DNA of 45,335 nucleotides from an uncultured Prevotellaceae bacterium. GTDB lineage: Bacteria > Bacteroidota > Bacteroidia > Bacteroidales > Bacteroidaceae. Of the stretch, positions 1 to 6,778 are shown piece by piece (position 1 is the stretch's first letter; the number at the start of each line of letters is the position of its first letter). Made by a program: the position numbers and the translations under genes. The DNA lies in contig CADBHI010000031.1 in the NCBI GenBank assembly GCA_902794405.1, forward strand, positions 1 to 45,335, given 5' to 3'. The notes below the pieces were generated by a model that saw nothing but the letters and a program-made list of their open reading frames with translations, did no database searches and was not told the DNA's origin.

Positions 1-102
1 AAACTTATACTATAAATGTCCTACTACTACTTTTCGTTACTCATTCTACGTCAAAAACATGCTTAATGTCCGCTTTCCTACTTTCCTACTTTCCTACTTC
101 GC

Positions 103-132
103 GAACACAGAAGGGTCGGTTCCGCTGTGTTC
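103..132. repeat. 30-bp palindromic repeat, copy 1
   Basis: This 30-bp sequence begins GAACACAG and ends with its reverse complement CTGTGTTC, so it can fold into a hairpin with a 14-nt loop. An identical copy lies at 213-242 in the same orientation. No gene covers it; the first 340 bases hold only short repeats. Just upstream (about 75-100) is a run of three TTTCCTAC units. Confidence 0.7.
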
Positions 133-149
133 TCTGACCCCACCCCTAC

Positions 150-171
150 CCCCTCCCCTACAAGGGAGGGG
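150..171. repeat. C/G-rich palindrome
   Basis: CCCCTCCCC is followed after four bases by GGGAGGGG-type sequence, giving a C-rich/G-rich hairpin. It belongs by appearance to the same CCCTCCC/GGGAGGG family found at 18424-18460, 20811-20880, 20948-21038, 24482-24565 and 25064-25093. Confidence 0.5.
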
Positions 172-212
172 AAGTCGTCAGTACAAGGCCGAAAGGTCAG
201 TTGAGTAGGTTA

Positions 213-242
213 GAACACAGAAGGGTCGGTTCCGCTGTGTTC
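213..242. repeat. 30-bp palindromic repeat, copy 2
   Basis: This is an exact copy of 103-132, with GAACACAG/CTGTGTTC ends. The pair is separated by 80 bp that contains the C/G-rich palindrome at 150-171. Confidence 0.7.
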
Positions 243-251
243 CAGGTCTAT

Positions 252-295
252 GAGTTAGGCATGCTAAGTCATAGAGTTAGGCATGCTAAGTCATA
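252..295. repeat. 22-bp tandem repeat, two units
   Basis: Two perfect head-to-tail 22-bp units (252-273 and 274-295), each starting GAGTTAGGCATGC. The core TTAGGCATGCTAA is nearly self-complementary. It lies about 80 bp upstream of the permease promoter and could be an operator or simply a dispersed repeat; the sequence does not decide. Confidence 0.65.
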
Positions 296-374
296 GACAT
301 AGCAGTAGTAATTATTTCTACGACGGAATGGTAGAAAAGTTTGGAAATAGTTAGGGAATATGAAATGTTTTTTT

Positions 375-382
375 TAATTTTG
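375..382 (+). promoter_or_regulatory. Bacteroidetes -7 box for the purine permease
   Basis: TAATTTTG matches the Bacteroidetes TAnnTTTG -7 element and lies 30 bp before the chosen ATG at 413. No well-spaced -33 TTTG is visible, so the call is moderate. Confidence 0.45.
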
Positions 383-412
383 CAACGTATTACTAATCTT
401 AAACAAAACAAG

Positions 413-1726
413 ATGAAGAATTTCTTAAGTTTTCTTGGATTTGATGCTGCCTCAATGACCATCCGCAAGGAAGTGATCGGCGGTATCACTACGTTTCTGA
501 CGATGGCCTATATCCTGGCCGTGAACCCAGACATTCTCTCTGCTACCGGCATGGACAAGGGTGCCGTGTTTACCACCACTTGTATCTCTGCCGTTGTGGG
601 TACTATCGTGATGGCACTCTATGCGAAGTTGCCCTTCGCATTGGCTCCCGGCATGGGTCTCAACGCCTTCTTCGCCTTCACGGTGGTGCTGACGATGGGC
701 TACTCCTGGCAGTTTGCGCTGACGGCGGTGTTCATCGAGGGTCTCATCTTCATCCTGCTCACCGTTACGGGCCTGCGCAGCTATATCGTCAATGCCATTC
801 CATTGGTGATGCGACGTGCCATCAGCCCAGGCATCGGACTCTTCATCGCCTTCGTAGGTCTGAAGAGTGCTGGCATCGTGGGCTCGTCTGACACCACCTT
901 CGTCACGATGGGCAACCTGCACGACCCCGCCGTACTGTTAGGCATCTTCGGCATCCTGATTACCGCTGCCCTGTTGGTCAAGAACGTCACGGGCTCCCTG
1001 CTCATCGGTATTCTGGTGACTACCATCGTGGGCATTCCCTTGGGCGTTACCCACTACAACGGCATCCTGTCTACCCCACCCTCTATCGAGCCCATCCTCT
1101 GGCAGTTTGAGTGGCACAACATCTTCACCGTCGACATGATTATCGTGGTGCTCACCTTCCTGTTTATTGATATGTTCGACACCATCGGCACGCTCATTGG
1201 TGTGTCAAACCGAGCTGGTATGGTGGATGACGATGGCAACGTAAAGAACCTCAATAAGGCTTTTATGGCCGACGCTATAGGTACCACGGTGGGTGCCATG
1301 TTGGGTACTTCTACCGTTACCACATACGTTGAGAGCGCATCGGGCGTGAATGCTGGTGGCCGTTCTGGTCTGACCAGTCTCATCACCGCCCTCTGCTTTG
1401 CCGTTGCCCTGCTCTTTGCCCCGCTGTTTCTTGCCATTCCTGGTCAGGCCACAGCTTCTGCCCTGGTGCTGGTAGGTGTGATGATGATGTACGACATCCG
1501 CAAGGTGGACTTCTCGGACTATGTGACGGCCATTCCCTGCTTCGTGTGTATCGTGCTGATGCCGCTGACCTACAGTATCTCCGACGGTATCCTCATGGGT
1601 GTCATCTCTTACGTGCTGATCCACATGCTGTCGTTCACCATGAAGGACCGCGACGCCCGCAACAACATTAACTGGGGAACCATTCTGCTGGCGGTGCTGT
1701 TTATCTGCAGGTACGCGTTTCTTTAA
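413..1726 (+). CDS. NCS2/AzgA-type purine (adenine/guanine/hypoxanthine) permease
   Basis: A 437-residue polytopic inner-membrane protein with many hydrophobic segments. The N-terminal GFDAASMTIRKEVIGG block, the TFLTMAYILAVNP stretch and APGMGLNAFFAF are characteristic of the AzgA/PbuG branch of nucleobase:cation symporters, which import adenine, guanine or hypoxanthine. The exact substrate cannot be told from sequence. The ATG at 413 (MKNFLSFLG) is preferred over the upstream TTG at 341 because the promoter box lies between them. The gene is monocistronic as far as can be seen: 149 bp follow it, holding a GTGAAGA simple repeat (about 1728-1750) and a possible small ORF on the other strand. 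Length and motif order look intact. Confidence 0.88.
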   Translation: MKNFLSFLGFDAASMTIRKEVIGGITTFLTMAYILAVNPDILSATGMDKGAVFTTTCISAVVGTIVMALYAKLPFALAPGMGLNAFFAFTVVLTMGYSWQFALTAVFIEGLIFILLTVTGLRSYIVNAIPLVMRRAISPGIGLFIAFVGLKSAGIVGSSDTTFVTMGNLHDPAVLLGIFGILITAALLVKNVTGSLLIGILVTTIVGIPLGVTHYNGILSTPPSIEPILWQFEWHNIFTVDMIIVVLTFLFIDMFDTIGTLIGVSNRAGMVDDDGNVKNLNKAFMADAIGTTVGAMLGTSTVTTYVESASGVNAGGRSGLTSLITALCFAVALLFAPLFLAIPGQATASALVLVGVMMMYDIRKVDFSDYVTAIPCFVCIVLMPLTYSISDGILMGVISYVLIHMLSFTMKDRDARNNINWGTILLAVLFICRYAFL

Positions 1727-1748
1727 GTGAAGAGTGAAGAGTGAAGAA

Positions 1749-1856
1749 TTAAGCGCCTTCACCGACATATAACCGCCCAGGAAGGCAAACGAGGAGCCCT
1801 GGCATGCCCAGTTTTCTGGCATCGGTGATGCCTTCTTTCTCTGTGATATGGCTCAT
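1749..1856 (-). CDS. Possible 35-residue small protein
   Basis: A complete ATG-to-TAA frame just downstream of the sugar transferase on the same strand (19 bp after its stop). The predicted peptide starts MSHITEKEGITDARKLG and continues with a short hydrophobic LLVCLPG stretch. I do not recognise it. It could be a real small gene cotranscribed with the sugar transferase, a remnant of a longer gene, or chance. Confidence 0.25.
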   Translation of the reverse strand: MSHITEKEGITDARKLGMPGLLVCLPGRLYVGEGA

Positions 1857-1875
1857 TTTTGATTAAATAAGTCAA

Positions 1876-2505
1876 TTAGAATACCTTGCCAAAGGCGATT
1901 CTGGCGAATGTCAGTCCCAGAATCTTGAAGTCGAGCGCCCAGGAACGGTTCTCGAGATAGAACAAGTCCATGTCCAGACGCTTCAGCATTTTGTCCATCG
2001 TATCGGTGTAGCCATTATAGAGTGTGGCCATCGAGGTGATACCGGGCCGTATCTGATACAGATATTGGTAGCGGTCATCGTGCTTCATAATCTGGTCGAT
2101 AAAGAACTTACGCTCCGGACGTGGGCCAACGAACGACATTTCGCCCTTGAAAACATTCCAGAACTGAGGCAGCTCGTCCAAATGGTGGGCACGCAGGAAC
2201 CTGCCAGCCTTGGTCAGACGGTCGTCGTCGTCCCTGTCACAAAGTTCGGGGCCTTTCTTCTCGGCATCGACTACCATGCTGCGGAACTTATAGATATAGA
2301 ATGGACGGCCAAATCGACCTATACGCTCCTGCTTATAGATGACGGGGCCGTTCTTTTCGCGCTTGATGGCTATATAACAATAAAGGAAGAGTGGCGAGAA
2401 GATAATCAGACAAACCAACGCAACGAACAAATCGAACACTCGTTTAACGTTGCGTTCAAAACCGTTCATTCCGTCGATTACGTATCCACTCTTGTGAACT
2501 GTCAT
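1876..2505 (-). CDS. Bacterial sugar transferase (undecaprenyl-phosphate phosphoglycosyl transferase)
   Basis: A 209-residue monotopic phosphoglycosyl transferase of the small PglC/WcaJ-C-terminal type, which moves a sugar-1-phosphate from a nucleotide sugar onto undecaprenyl phosphate to start capsule, O-antigen or glycan synthesis at the inner membrane. One N-terminal hydrophobic helix (about residues 22-46) is followed by YKQERIGRFG, the YKFRSM block, the DELPQ motif and VGPRPE, all intact. There are no other glycan genes beside it, so it is an orphan initiating enzyme here. Its own promoter lies at 2627-2658, giving a leader of about 115 nt. The start could instead be the internal Met of MNGFERN. 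Confidence 0.9.
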   Translation of the reverse strand: MTVHKSGYVIDGMNGFERNVKRVFDLFVALVCLIIFSPLFLYCYIAIKREKNGPVIYKQERIGRFGRPFYIYKFRSMVVDAEKKGPELCDRDDDDRLTKAGRFLRAHHLDELPQFWNVFKGEMSFVGPRPERKFFIDQIMKHDDRYQYLYQIRPGITSMATLYNGYTDTMDKMLKRLDMDLFYLENRSWALDFKILGLTFARIAFGKVF

Positions 2506-2626
2506 ATATGTTGTTTTCGAAGTATTATTCGTCGATGTTATTATTATAACGGCACTCGTGCCGTTTTATTGCAACCGGACATAAAAAAATTTCAAGCTTT
2601 TTTAGCCCTTTATCGCAAAACGGGTG

Positions 2627-2658
2627 CAAAGGTACAAAAAAAAATCTATTGCACCAAA
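2627..2658 (-). promoter_or_regulatory. Promoter of the sugar transferase
   Basis: Read on the minus strand, TACCTTTG (2627-2634) is a -7 box and TTTG (2655-2658) a -33 box, with 20 bp between, the usual Bacteroidetes arrangement. Confidence 0.6.
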
Positions 2659-2674
2659 TGTTACTCCATAAAAA

Positions 2675-2717
2675 CCCCTCCCTCCGTACGATTTATAGTA
2701 AACGGCCGGAGGGAGGG
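2675..2717 (-). terminator. Terminator after secG
   Basis: A CCCTCCCTCCG / CGGAGGGAGGG stem about 30 bp past the secG stop, followed on the minus strand by GTTTTTA. It fits a Rho-independent terminator for the sigma54-lptE-TPR-secG unit. The stem also belongs to the C/G-rich repeat style of this genome. Confidence 0.6.
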
Positions 2718-2746
2718 AGGTATCATCCACATTACTTTAAGTGGTA

Positions 2747-3127
2747 TTAATTAGCGGGCTGAGCAGGAGCTTCTGTAGCGGGAGCCTCGGCAGCGGGAGC
2801 AGCGGGTGCTGCCTCTTTCTGCTGGCTTGCGCCGAATCCTGGCAGATTGTTAGGATTAGTGGTGGGGTTTTCAACTCCCTCCATCACAGAACCGTCGGTA
2901 CTTGCCTTGGGAGCCACATAGGCACAGGCAATACTGACAACAACCATAGCAATAGCGAGCCCCCAAGTGGTCTTCTCGATAAAGTCTGTTGTTTTACGAA
3001 CACCACCAATTTGGTTGTAAGACGAGAAGTTTGAAGCCAAACCACCGCCCTTAGACTCCTGAATGAGTACGATGCCAATCATAAGAACGGCAGCAATCAC
3101 AATAAGAATTACTAATAACGTGTACAT
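2747..3127 (-). CDS. secG: Preprotein translocase subunit SecG
   Basis: A 126-residue SecG, the small auxiliary subunit of the SecYEG channel in the inner membrane. Two hydrophobic helices are visible (about residues 4-22 and 54-72), separated by the conserved loop VLIQESKGGGLASNF, which is diagnostic. After the second helix comes a tail rich in Ala, Pro and Glu (about residues 100-126), as in other Bacteroidetes SecG proteins. It is the last gene of the minus-strand string, 5 bp after the TPR gene, and is followed by a terminator-like hairpin. Confidence 0.93.
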   Translation of the reverse strand: MYTLLVILIVIAAVLMIGIVLIQESKGGGLASNFSSYNQIGGVRKTTDFIEKTTWGLAIAMVVVSIACAYVAPKASTDGSVMEGVENPTTNPNNLPGFGASQQKEAAPAAPAAEAPATEAPAQPAN

Positions 3128-3132
3128 TTTTT

Positions 3133-3891
3133 TTACCTTTTATTTTTGTTGTTATTTATAATCAATTTCTGCAAGAATCGTATTTGATCTGCAAAGTAAG
3201 CATTTTTTTTCGGATATTGCAAACTTAATCGCTGAATAATTTCAAGAGCCTTCGAATATCTGCCCTGTTTTATGTAAATTCGTGCCAAAGTCTCGGTAAA
3301 ATACCCCTCATCGGAGCTTTCACCATCATTTTCGTCCTCGATATCCTCCTCGGGAGCACCTTTGGGTGTTTCGGGCAAAACAATCTTGCCTTTGTCATTA
3401 TTTATGAAAGTATCGATGAGGTCCTGACCGATGAGTTGTGGCACCTCGGCAGGCGAGTCTTCGTCGGTCTCGCTTTCCAGCAGATAAGCCACGTAGTCGA
3501 TGGCAGCATCGGCGGGTGTAGGCTTGCGTTTGGGCTTTTCCTTCTGTTCATCCTCGTCCTTGGGTATCGAGTCAAGGAAGTTGTCGATGAGCGAGATGGT
3601 GCGGTTTTCGCGTTCTTCCTCATTCTGTGCCTTCTGGGTCTGCACTTCAGGCGTACGGAGCCGATAGTGGGCAGCCTCGATCATCTGAAACAGCACGCGG
3701 CGGTCTGTGATATAGATGGCAGCAGACCGCAGTTCCGCATCGAACGAGGGATCGTGAAGCAGATACAGATTCTGAAGCATCAGCAGGCGGGCCGTCTGGA
3801 AATAGGGATAGAGTGCCAGCAATGAGCGCAACTCGTAAAGTGAGTCGCGGTCCATTCTCTCCGGATGCTTAATCAAGTCAATCAAATCCAT
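3133..3891 (-). CDS. TPR-like conserved hypothetical protein
   Basis: A 252-residue soluble protein without signal peptide. The N-terminal half (MDLIDLIKHPERMDRDSLYE) is a helical domain I associate with an uncharacterised Bacteroidetes family encoded between lptE and secG. An acidic, low-complexity middle (about 110-185) leads to a C-terminal tetratricopeptide-like unit (FTETLARIYIKQGRYSKALEIIQ-type helices, about 195-240). No catalytic motif is seen. It sits 20 bp after lptE and 5 bp before secG, so it is cotranscribed with envelope-biogenesis genes; a scaffold role at the envelope is a guess from context only. Confidence 0.75.
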   Translation of the reverse strand: MDLIDLIKHPERMDRDSLYELRSLLALYPYFQTARLLMLQNLYLLHDPSFDAELRSAAIYITDRRVLFQMIEAAHYRLRTPEVQTQKAQNEEERENRTISLIDNFLDSIPKDEDEQKEKPKRKPTPADAAIDYVAYLLESETDEDSPAEVPQLIGQDLIDTFINNDKGKIVLPETPKGAPEEDIEDENDGESSDEGYFTETLARIYIKQGRYSKALEIIQRLSLQYPKKNAYFADQIRFLQKLIINNNKNKR

Positions 3892-3911
3892 CTGTCTACT
3901 CTCTTTATTTA

Positions 3912-4397
3912 TTACCAGTCAGCCACCGTCGCGTTGAATATCTGGTCAACGATGTCCTTGAACAGCTCTGTGACAAGCGCCTCCTGCACAGCATCTAATG
4001 ACTGCGTACTGTCATACGACGTGCTGGCTGAGAACTGGCGTTCGAAGTCGGCTTCGTGTTTCGTCGTGTTCGTAAAGCGCACATTGACCGTGACACTCAA
4101 CTCCGTCTGTGCCGAATAACCTTCGCTCGACACCGACTTGTTGCGCTGTTCGTAGCGTATAATCTCACCTTCCAGCCTCAAGTCTCCGTTTCGCCTTACC
4201 TGCATCAGCTTCGTATGGTTAGTATACTGTTCCCTCAACCTGGTGTTGAACATACTACCCATAGGCGCCCAAACATAAGTGGAGCGGATGGGGAAATCGG
4301 CTATCTGGATGGTCTTTATCTTTGTATAGTCAATACTCGACTGGTTGAACTTATAGCTGACCGAGCACGACATCAACAGCAGCACCATCAGCACCAT
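3912..4397 (-). CDS. lptE: LptE-type LPS-assembly lipoprotein (internal start within the activator frame)
   Basis: The 161-residue product from the ATG at 4397 has a hydrophobic stretch ending in the lipobox-like LLMSC, then SYKFNQSSIDYTKIKTI and a C-terminal SLDAVQEAL...FNATVADW, which match what I know of Bacteroidetes LptE. LptE plugs the LptD barrel in the outer membrane and helps insert lipopolysaccharide; the matching lptD is at 39361-42432. From this ATG the signal peptide lacks the usual positive charge; the Arg/Lys residues just upstream (YRRLKQYGL) belong to the activator. Translation may therefore be by reinitiation or from an upstream non-ATG codon. Identity is firm, the start is not. 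Confidence 0.72.
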   Translation of the reverse strand: MVLMVLLLMSCSVSYKFNQSSIDYTKIKTIQIADFPIRSTYVWAPMGSMFNTRLREQYTNHTKLMQVRRNGDLRLEGEIIRYEQRNKSVSSEGYSAQTELSVTVNVRFTNTTKHEADFERQFSASTSYDSTQSLDAVQEALVTELFKDIVDQIFNATVADW

Positions 4398-5630
4398 CAG
4401 TCCATATTGCTTCAGGCGGCGATAGAGCGTGCGGTCGCTGATACCTAACTCCTGTGCAGCCTTCTTGCGGTTGCCATTGTTGCGCTCCAAGGCTTTCTCC
4501 AGCATCTGCTTGCCTAAGTCGTTGAGGTTCAGGTTCTCCGGTTCCTTTTCCGGCTCCACATACTCCTCGGCAATAGCGTCCTCCAAAGCGGGCTGCATTG
4601 GCGGCATTGGCTGCATCGGCGTTATCGGGGTAATAGGCGCAGAAACGGTCTGAGGACTGGAGCCATGGTGAGTGTTGCTCTGGACTTCGTCTAACTGTTT
4701 CTTCAGGGCACTCATCTCACGACGCATGTCGTTGACATTGCCACGCAGTTCAAACAGTATCTTATAAAGGATTTCCCGTTCGTTCTCGAACGAGCGTTCC
4801 CCACCCTCGCGGTGAATGGTCACTAACTGGGTGCTTTCTTTGTCCTGAGGTATAAAGCGTGCCAAAATCTCTGGCGTGATGGTGCGCTCCTTACTGAGCA
4901 CCGATATCTGCTCGGTCACGTTTTTCAACTGGCGCACGTTGCCTGGCCATTTGTAGCGCATCAGCATCTGCTTCGACTCCTCGGTCAGTACCACACGGTC
5001 CATCTTGTATTTCTCAGCCATCTGCATGGCAAACAGCCTGAACAGCAACACCACGTCCTCACCTCGCTCACGCAGCGGCGGCATCTGTATGGGTATGGAA
5101 TTCAAGCGGTAGTAAAGGTCTTCACGGAACTTGCCCTCGCTAATAGCCTGGCGCACGTTGACATTCGTGGCAGCCACAATCCTCACGTCGGTCTTGCGAA
5201 TCTCAGTACCGCCAACGGGAATATATTCACCAGTCTCGAGCACACGCAGCAGTCGGGCCTGTGTGGCCAAGGGCAGCTCACCCACCTCGTCCAGGAACAG
5301 CGTACCCTTGTTGGCCACGCCGAAATAGCCGGGCGAGTCATTGATGGCCCCCGTGAAAGAGCCCTTCACATGGCCGAAAAGCTCAGAGTCGATGGTACCT
5401 TCGGGTATGGAACCGCAGTTGATGGCAAAGTATTTCTCACGGCGGCGCGGCGAGTTGTCGTGAATCACTCGCGGAATGATTTCCTTACCTACACCACTCT
5501 CGCCAATGATGAGCACACTCAAATCGGTAGGCGCCACCTGCAGGGCGACGTCCAGCACGTGGTTCAAGGCATCGCAGTTGCCTACGATGTTATACCGTTG
5601 CTTGATTCCTTGTAGCTCTATACTCTTCAT
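3912..5630 (-). CDS. Sigma54-interacting AAA+ activator, reading frame continuous with LptE
   Basis: One uninterrupted frame of 572 codons. Residues 1-411 are a sigma54 enhancer-binding protein without a receiver domain: Walker A GESGVGKE (43-50), sigma54-contact loop GSFTGA (90-95, a variant of GAFTGA), Walker B GTLFLDE (109-115), WPGNVRQL near 230, a Pro/Met-rich linker, and a Fis-type helix-turn-helix (about 366-411, KKAAQELGISDRTLYRRL). From residue 412 the frame runs straight into an LptE lipoprotein. Homologues as I know them are two separate genes, so either LptE starts internally at 4397, or the two proteins are truly fused, which would be hard to reconcile with secretion. A -7 box lies only 8 nt upstream. 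Confidence 0.85.
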   Translation of the reverse strand: MKSIELQGIKQRYNIVGNCDALNHVLDVALQVAPTDLSVLIIGESGVGKEIIPRVIHDNSPRRREKYFAINCGSIPEGTIDSELFGHVKGSFTGAINDSPGYFGVANKGTLFLDEVGELPLATQARLLRVLETGEYIPVGGTEIRKTDVRIVAATNVNVRQAISEGKFREDLYYRLNSIPIQMPPLRERGEDVVLLFRLFAMQMAEKYKMDRVVLTEESKQMLMRYKWPGNVRQLKNVTEQISVLSKERTITPEILARFIPQDKESTQLVTIHREGGERSFENEREILYKILFELRGNVNDMRREMSALKKQLDEVQSNTHHGSSPQTVSAPITPITPMQPMPPMQPALEDAIAEEYVEPEKEPENLNLNDLGKQMLEKALERNNGNRKKAAQELGISDRTLYRRLKQYGLMVLMVLLLMSCSVSYKFNQSSIDYTKIKTIQIADFPIRSTYVWAPMGSMFNTRLREQYTNHTKLMQVRRNGDLRLEGEIIRYEQRNKSVSSEGYSAQTELSVTVNVRFTNTTKHEADFERQFSASTSYDSTQSLDAVQEALVTELFKDIVDQIFNATVADW

Positions 5631-5638
5631 TTAGCGCA

Positions 5639-5646
5639 CAAAGATA
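5639..5646 (-). promoter_or_regulatory. -7 box upstream of the sigma54 activator
   Basis: TATCTTTG on the minus strand ends 8 nt before the ATG at 5630. Transcription would begin only a few bases ahead of the start codon, giving a nearly leaderless message. No clear -33 TTTG is present. Confidence 0.45.
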
Positions 5647-5684
5647 CATATAATTTATTAAAACACGCAGATTCCAACCCCTTT

Positions 5685-6755
5685 TTATTGTTTTTTATCC
5701 TTCTCGGTCTTGGCTTTGGGTATGGCAAAGCGTATTTTCTCGCTGTCGTCGCGCTTTTCCTTGTAGAGTTTCGGCAGCGGATTAGCTAATGGCTCGTCGT
5801 AGTTCAGACGGTTGCGGAACACGTCGATACCCAGATAGATGGCCTGACGTAGGCTGCTCTCGTCGGCAACACCTCGGCCCGCAATGTCGAAGCCCACTTC
5901 CGTCTCTGGGGTGGTGCATACGAAGGGCATGCCCGTTACCAGACTCACGGCCTCGTTCTGAGCCAAGGACTTCAGCGGTGCCATTCCCTGATTGTAGTAC
6001 ATGGCCATCACACCATCGAACTGCGTATACAGCCCGTTGCCGAAGAACGAGTCGGCAGCGAATGGGCCAAACGCCTGAACATCTGCCTGCGACAGCTCCT
6101 CAATGGCGGGGATGATCATTTCCTTCTCTTCCTCGCCCCAGGATTTTTCGTCGTTGTCAACCGGAGGATTCAGCGACAGGATAGCCACACGGGGATTCGA
6201 AATACGCAGGTCACGACGCAGGCTGGTATGCATGATCTTGCACTTGTCTACTATCTTCTCCTTAGTTATGGCCCCAGGCACCTCCTTCAGCGCCATCAGG
6301 TTGGTAATGAGCGCAATACGTAGCTCGTCGGCAATTCTTACTTTCAACACCTCAGGTTCACGAGACAGGAAATCCGACAAGGTGTCAGGTGCCATTACCA
6401 GCACGTCGGCCAATCCGCCCTGCACGTCCACCATAGCCCGCTTCAGCGCCTTACGGGCTGCCTCTGCCGAGCTATCCGACGCCTGTCCAAGCTCCACCTT
6501 AATCTCCTCGTCGAAGGTCGTGAGAAGGTTGAGACGGTTCTCCTTGGCATCGTTGGCATTACTGATAATGCTGAACTGCAGCTGCATGCCCAGCGCATTG
6601 CGATGGTAGGTAGCCACCTTTGGCGAGCCATAGATGATGGGCGTACACAGCTCCAGCATCATGGGGTCTTCGAAGATTTTAAAAATCAGCTCATATCCAA
6701 CACCGTTGGTGTCGCCGTGCGTGATGGCCACGCGGGGTTTTCTTTCTTGTTCCAT
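5685..6755 (-). CDS. Degenerate PdxA-family protein (4-hydroxythreonine-4-phosphate dehydrogenase-like)
   Basis: A 356-residue PdxA homologue: THGDTNGVGYE (12-22), IIYGSPKVATYHRNALG (40-56), FGPFAADSFFGNGLYTQFDG (229-248) and FDIAGRGVADESSLRQAIY (289-307) follow the family. PdxA oxidises 4-phosphohydroxy-L-threonine in vitamin B6 synthesis and binds a divalent metal through three histidines. All three expected sites are altered: no GHTE motif is found after residue 123, NPHAG reads NPPVD (196-200), and YHDQG reads YYNQG (253-257). It is thus probably not a working dehydrogenase, although the frame is intact and full length. It lies 23 bp after rlmN and 54 bp before the sigma54 activator. Confidence 0.82.
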   Translation of the reverse strand: MEQERKPRVAITHGDTNGVGYELIFKIFEDPMMLELCTPIIYGSPKVATYHRNALGMQLQFSIISNANDAKENRLNLLTTFDEEIKVELGQASDSSAEAARKALKRAMVDVQGGLADVLVMAPDTLSDFLSREPEVLKVRIADELRIALITNLMALKEVPGAITKEKIVDKCKIMHTSLRRDLRISNPRVAILSLNPPVDNDEKSWGEEEKEMIIPAIEELSQADVQAFGPFAADSFFGNGLYTQFDGVMAMYYNQGMAPLKSLAQNEAVSLVTGMPFVCTTPETEVGFDIAGRGVADESSLRQAIYLGIDVFRNRLNYDEPLANPLPKLYKEKRDDSEKIRFAIPKAKTEKDKKQ

Positions 6756-6778
6756 ATAGCTTGATAATATATATTAGG

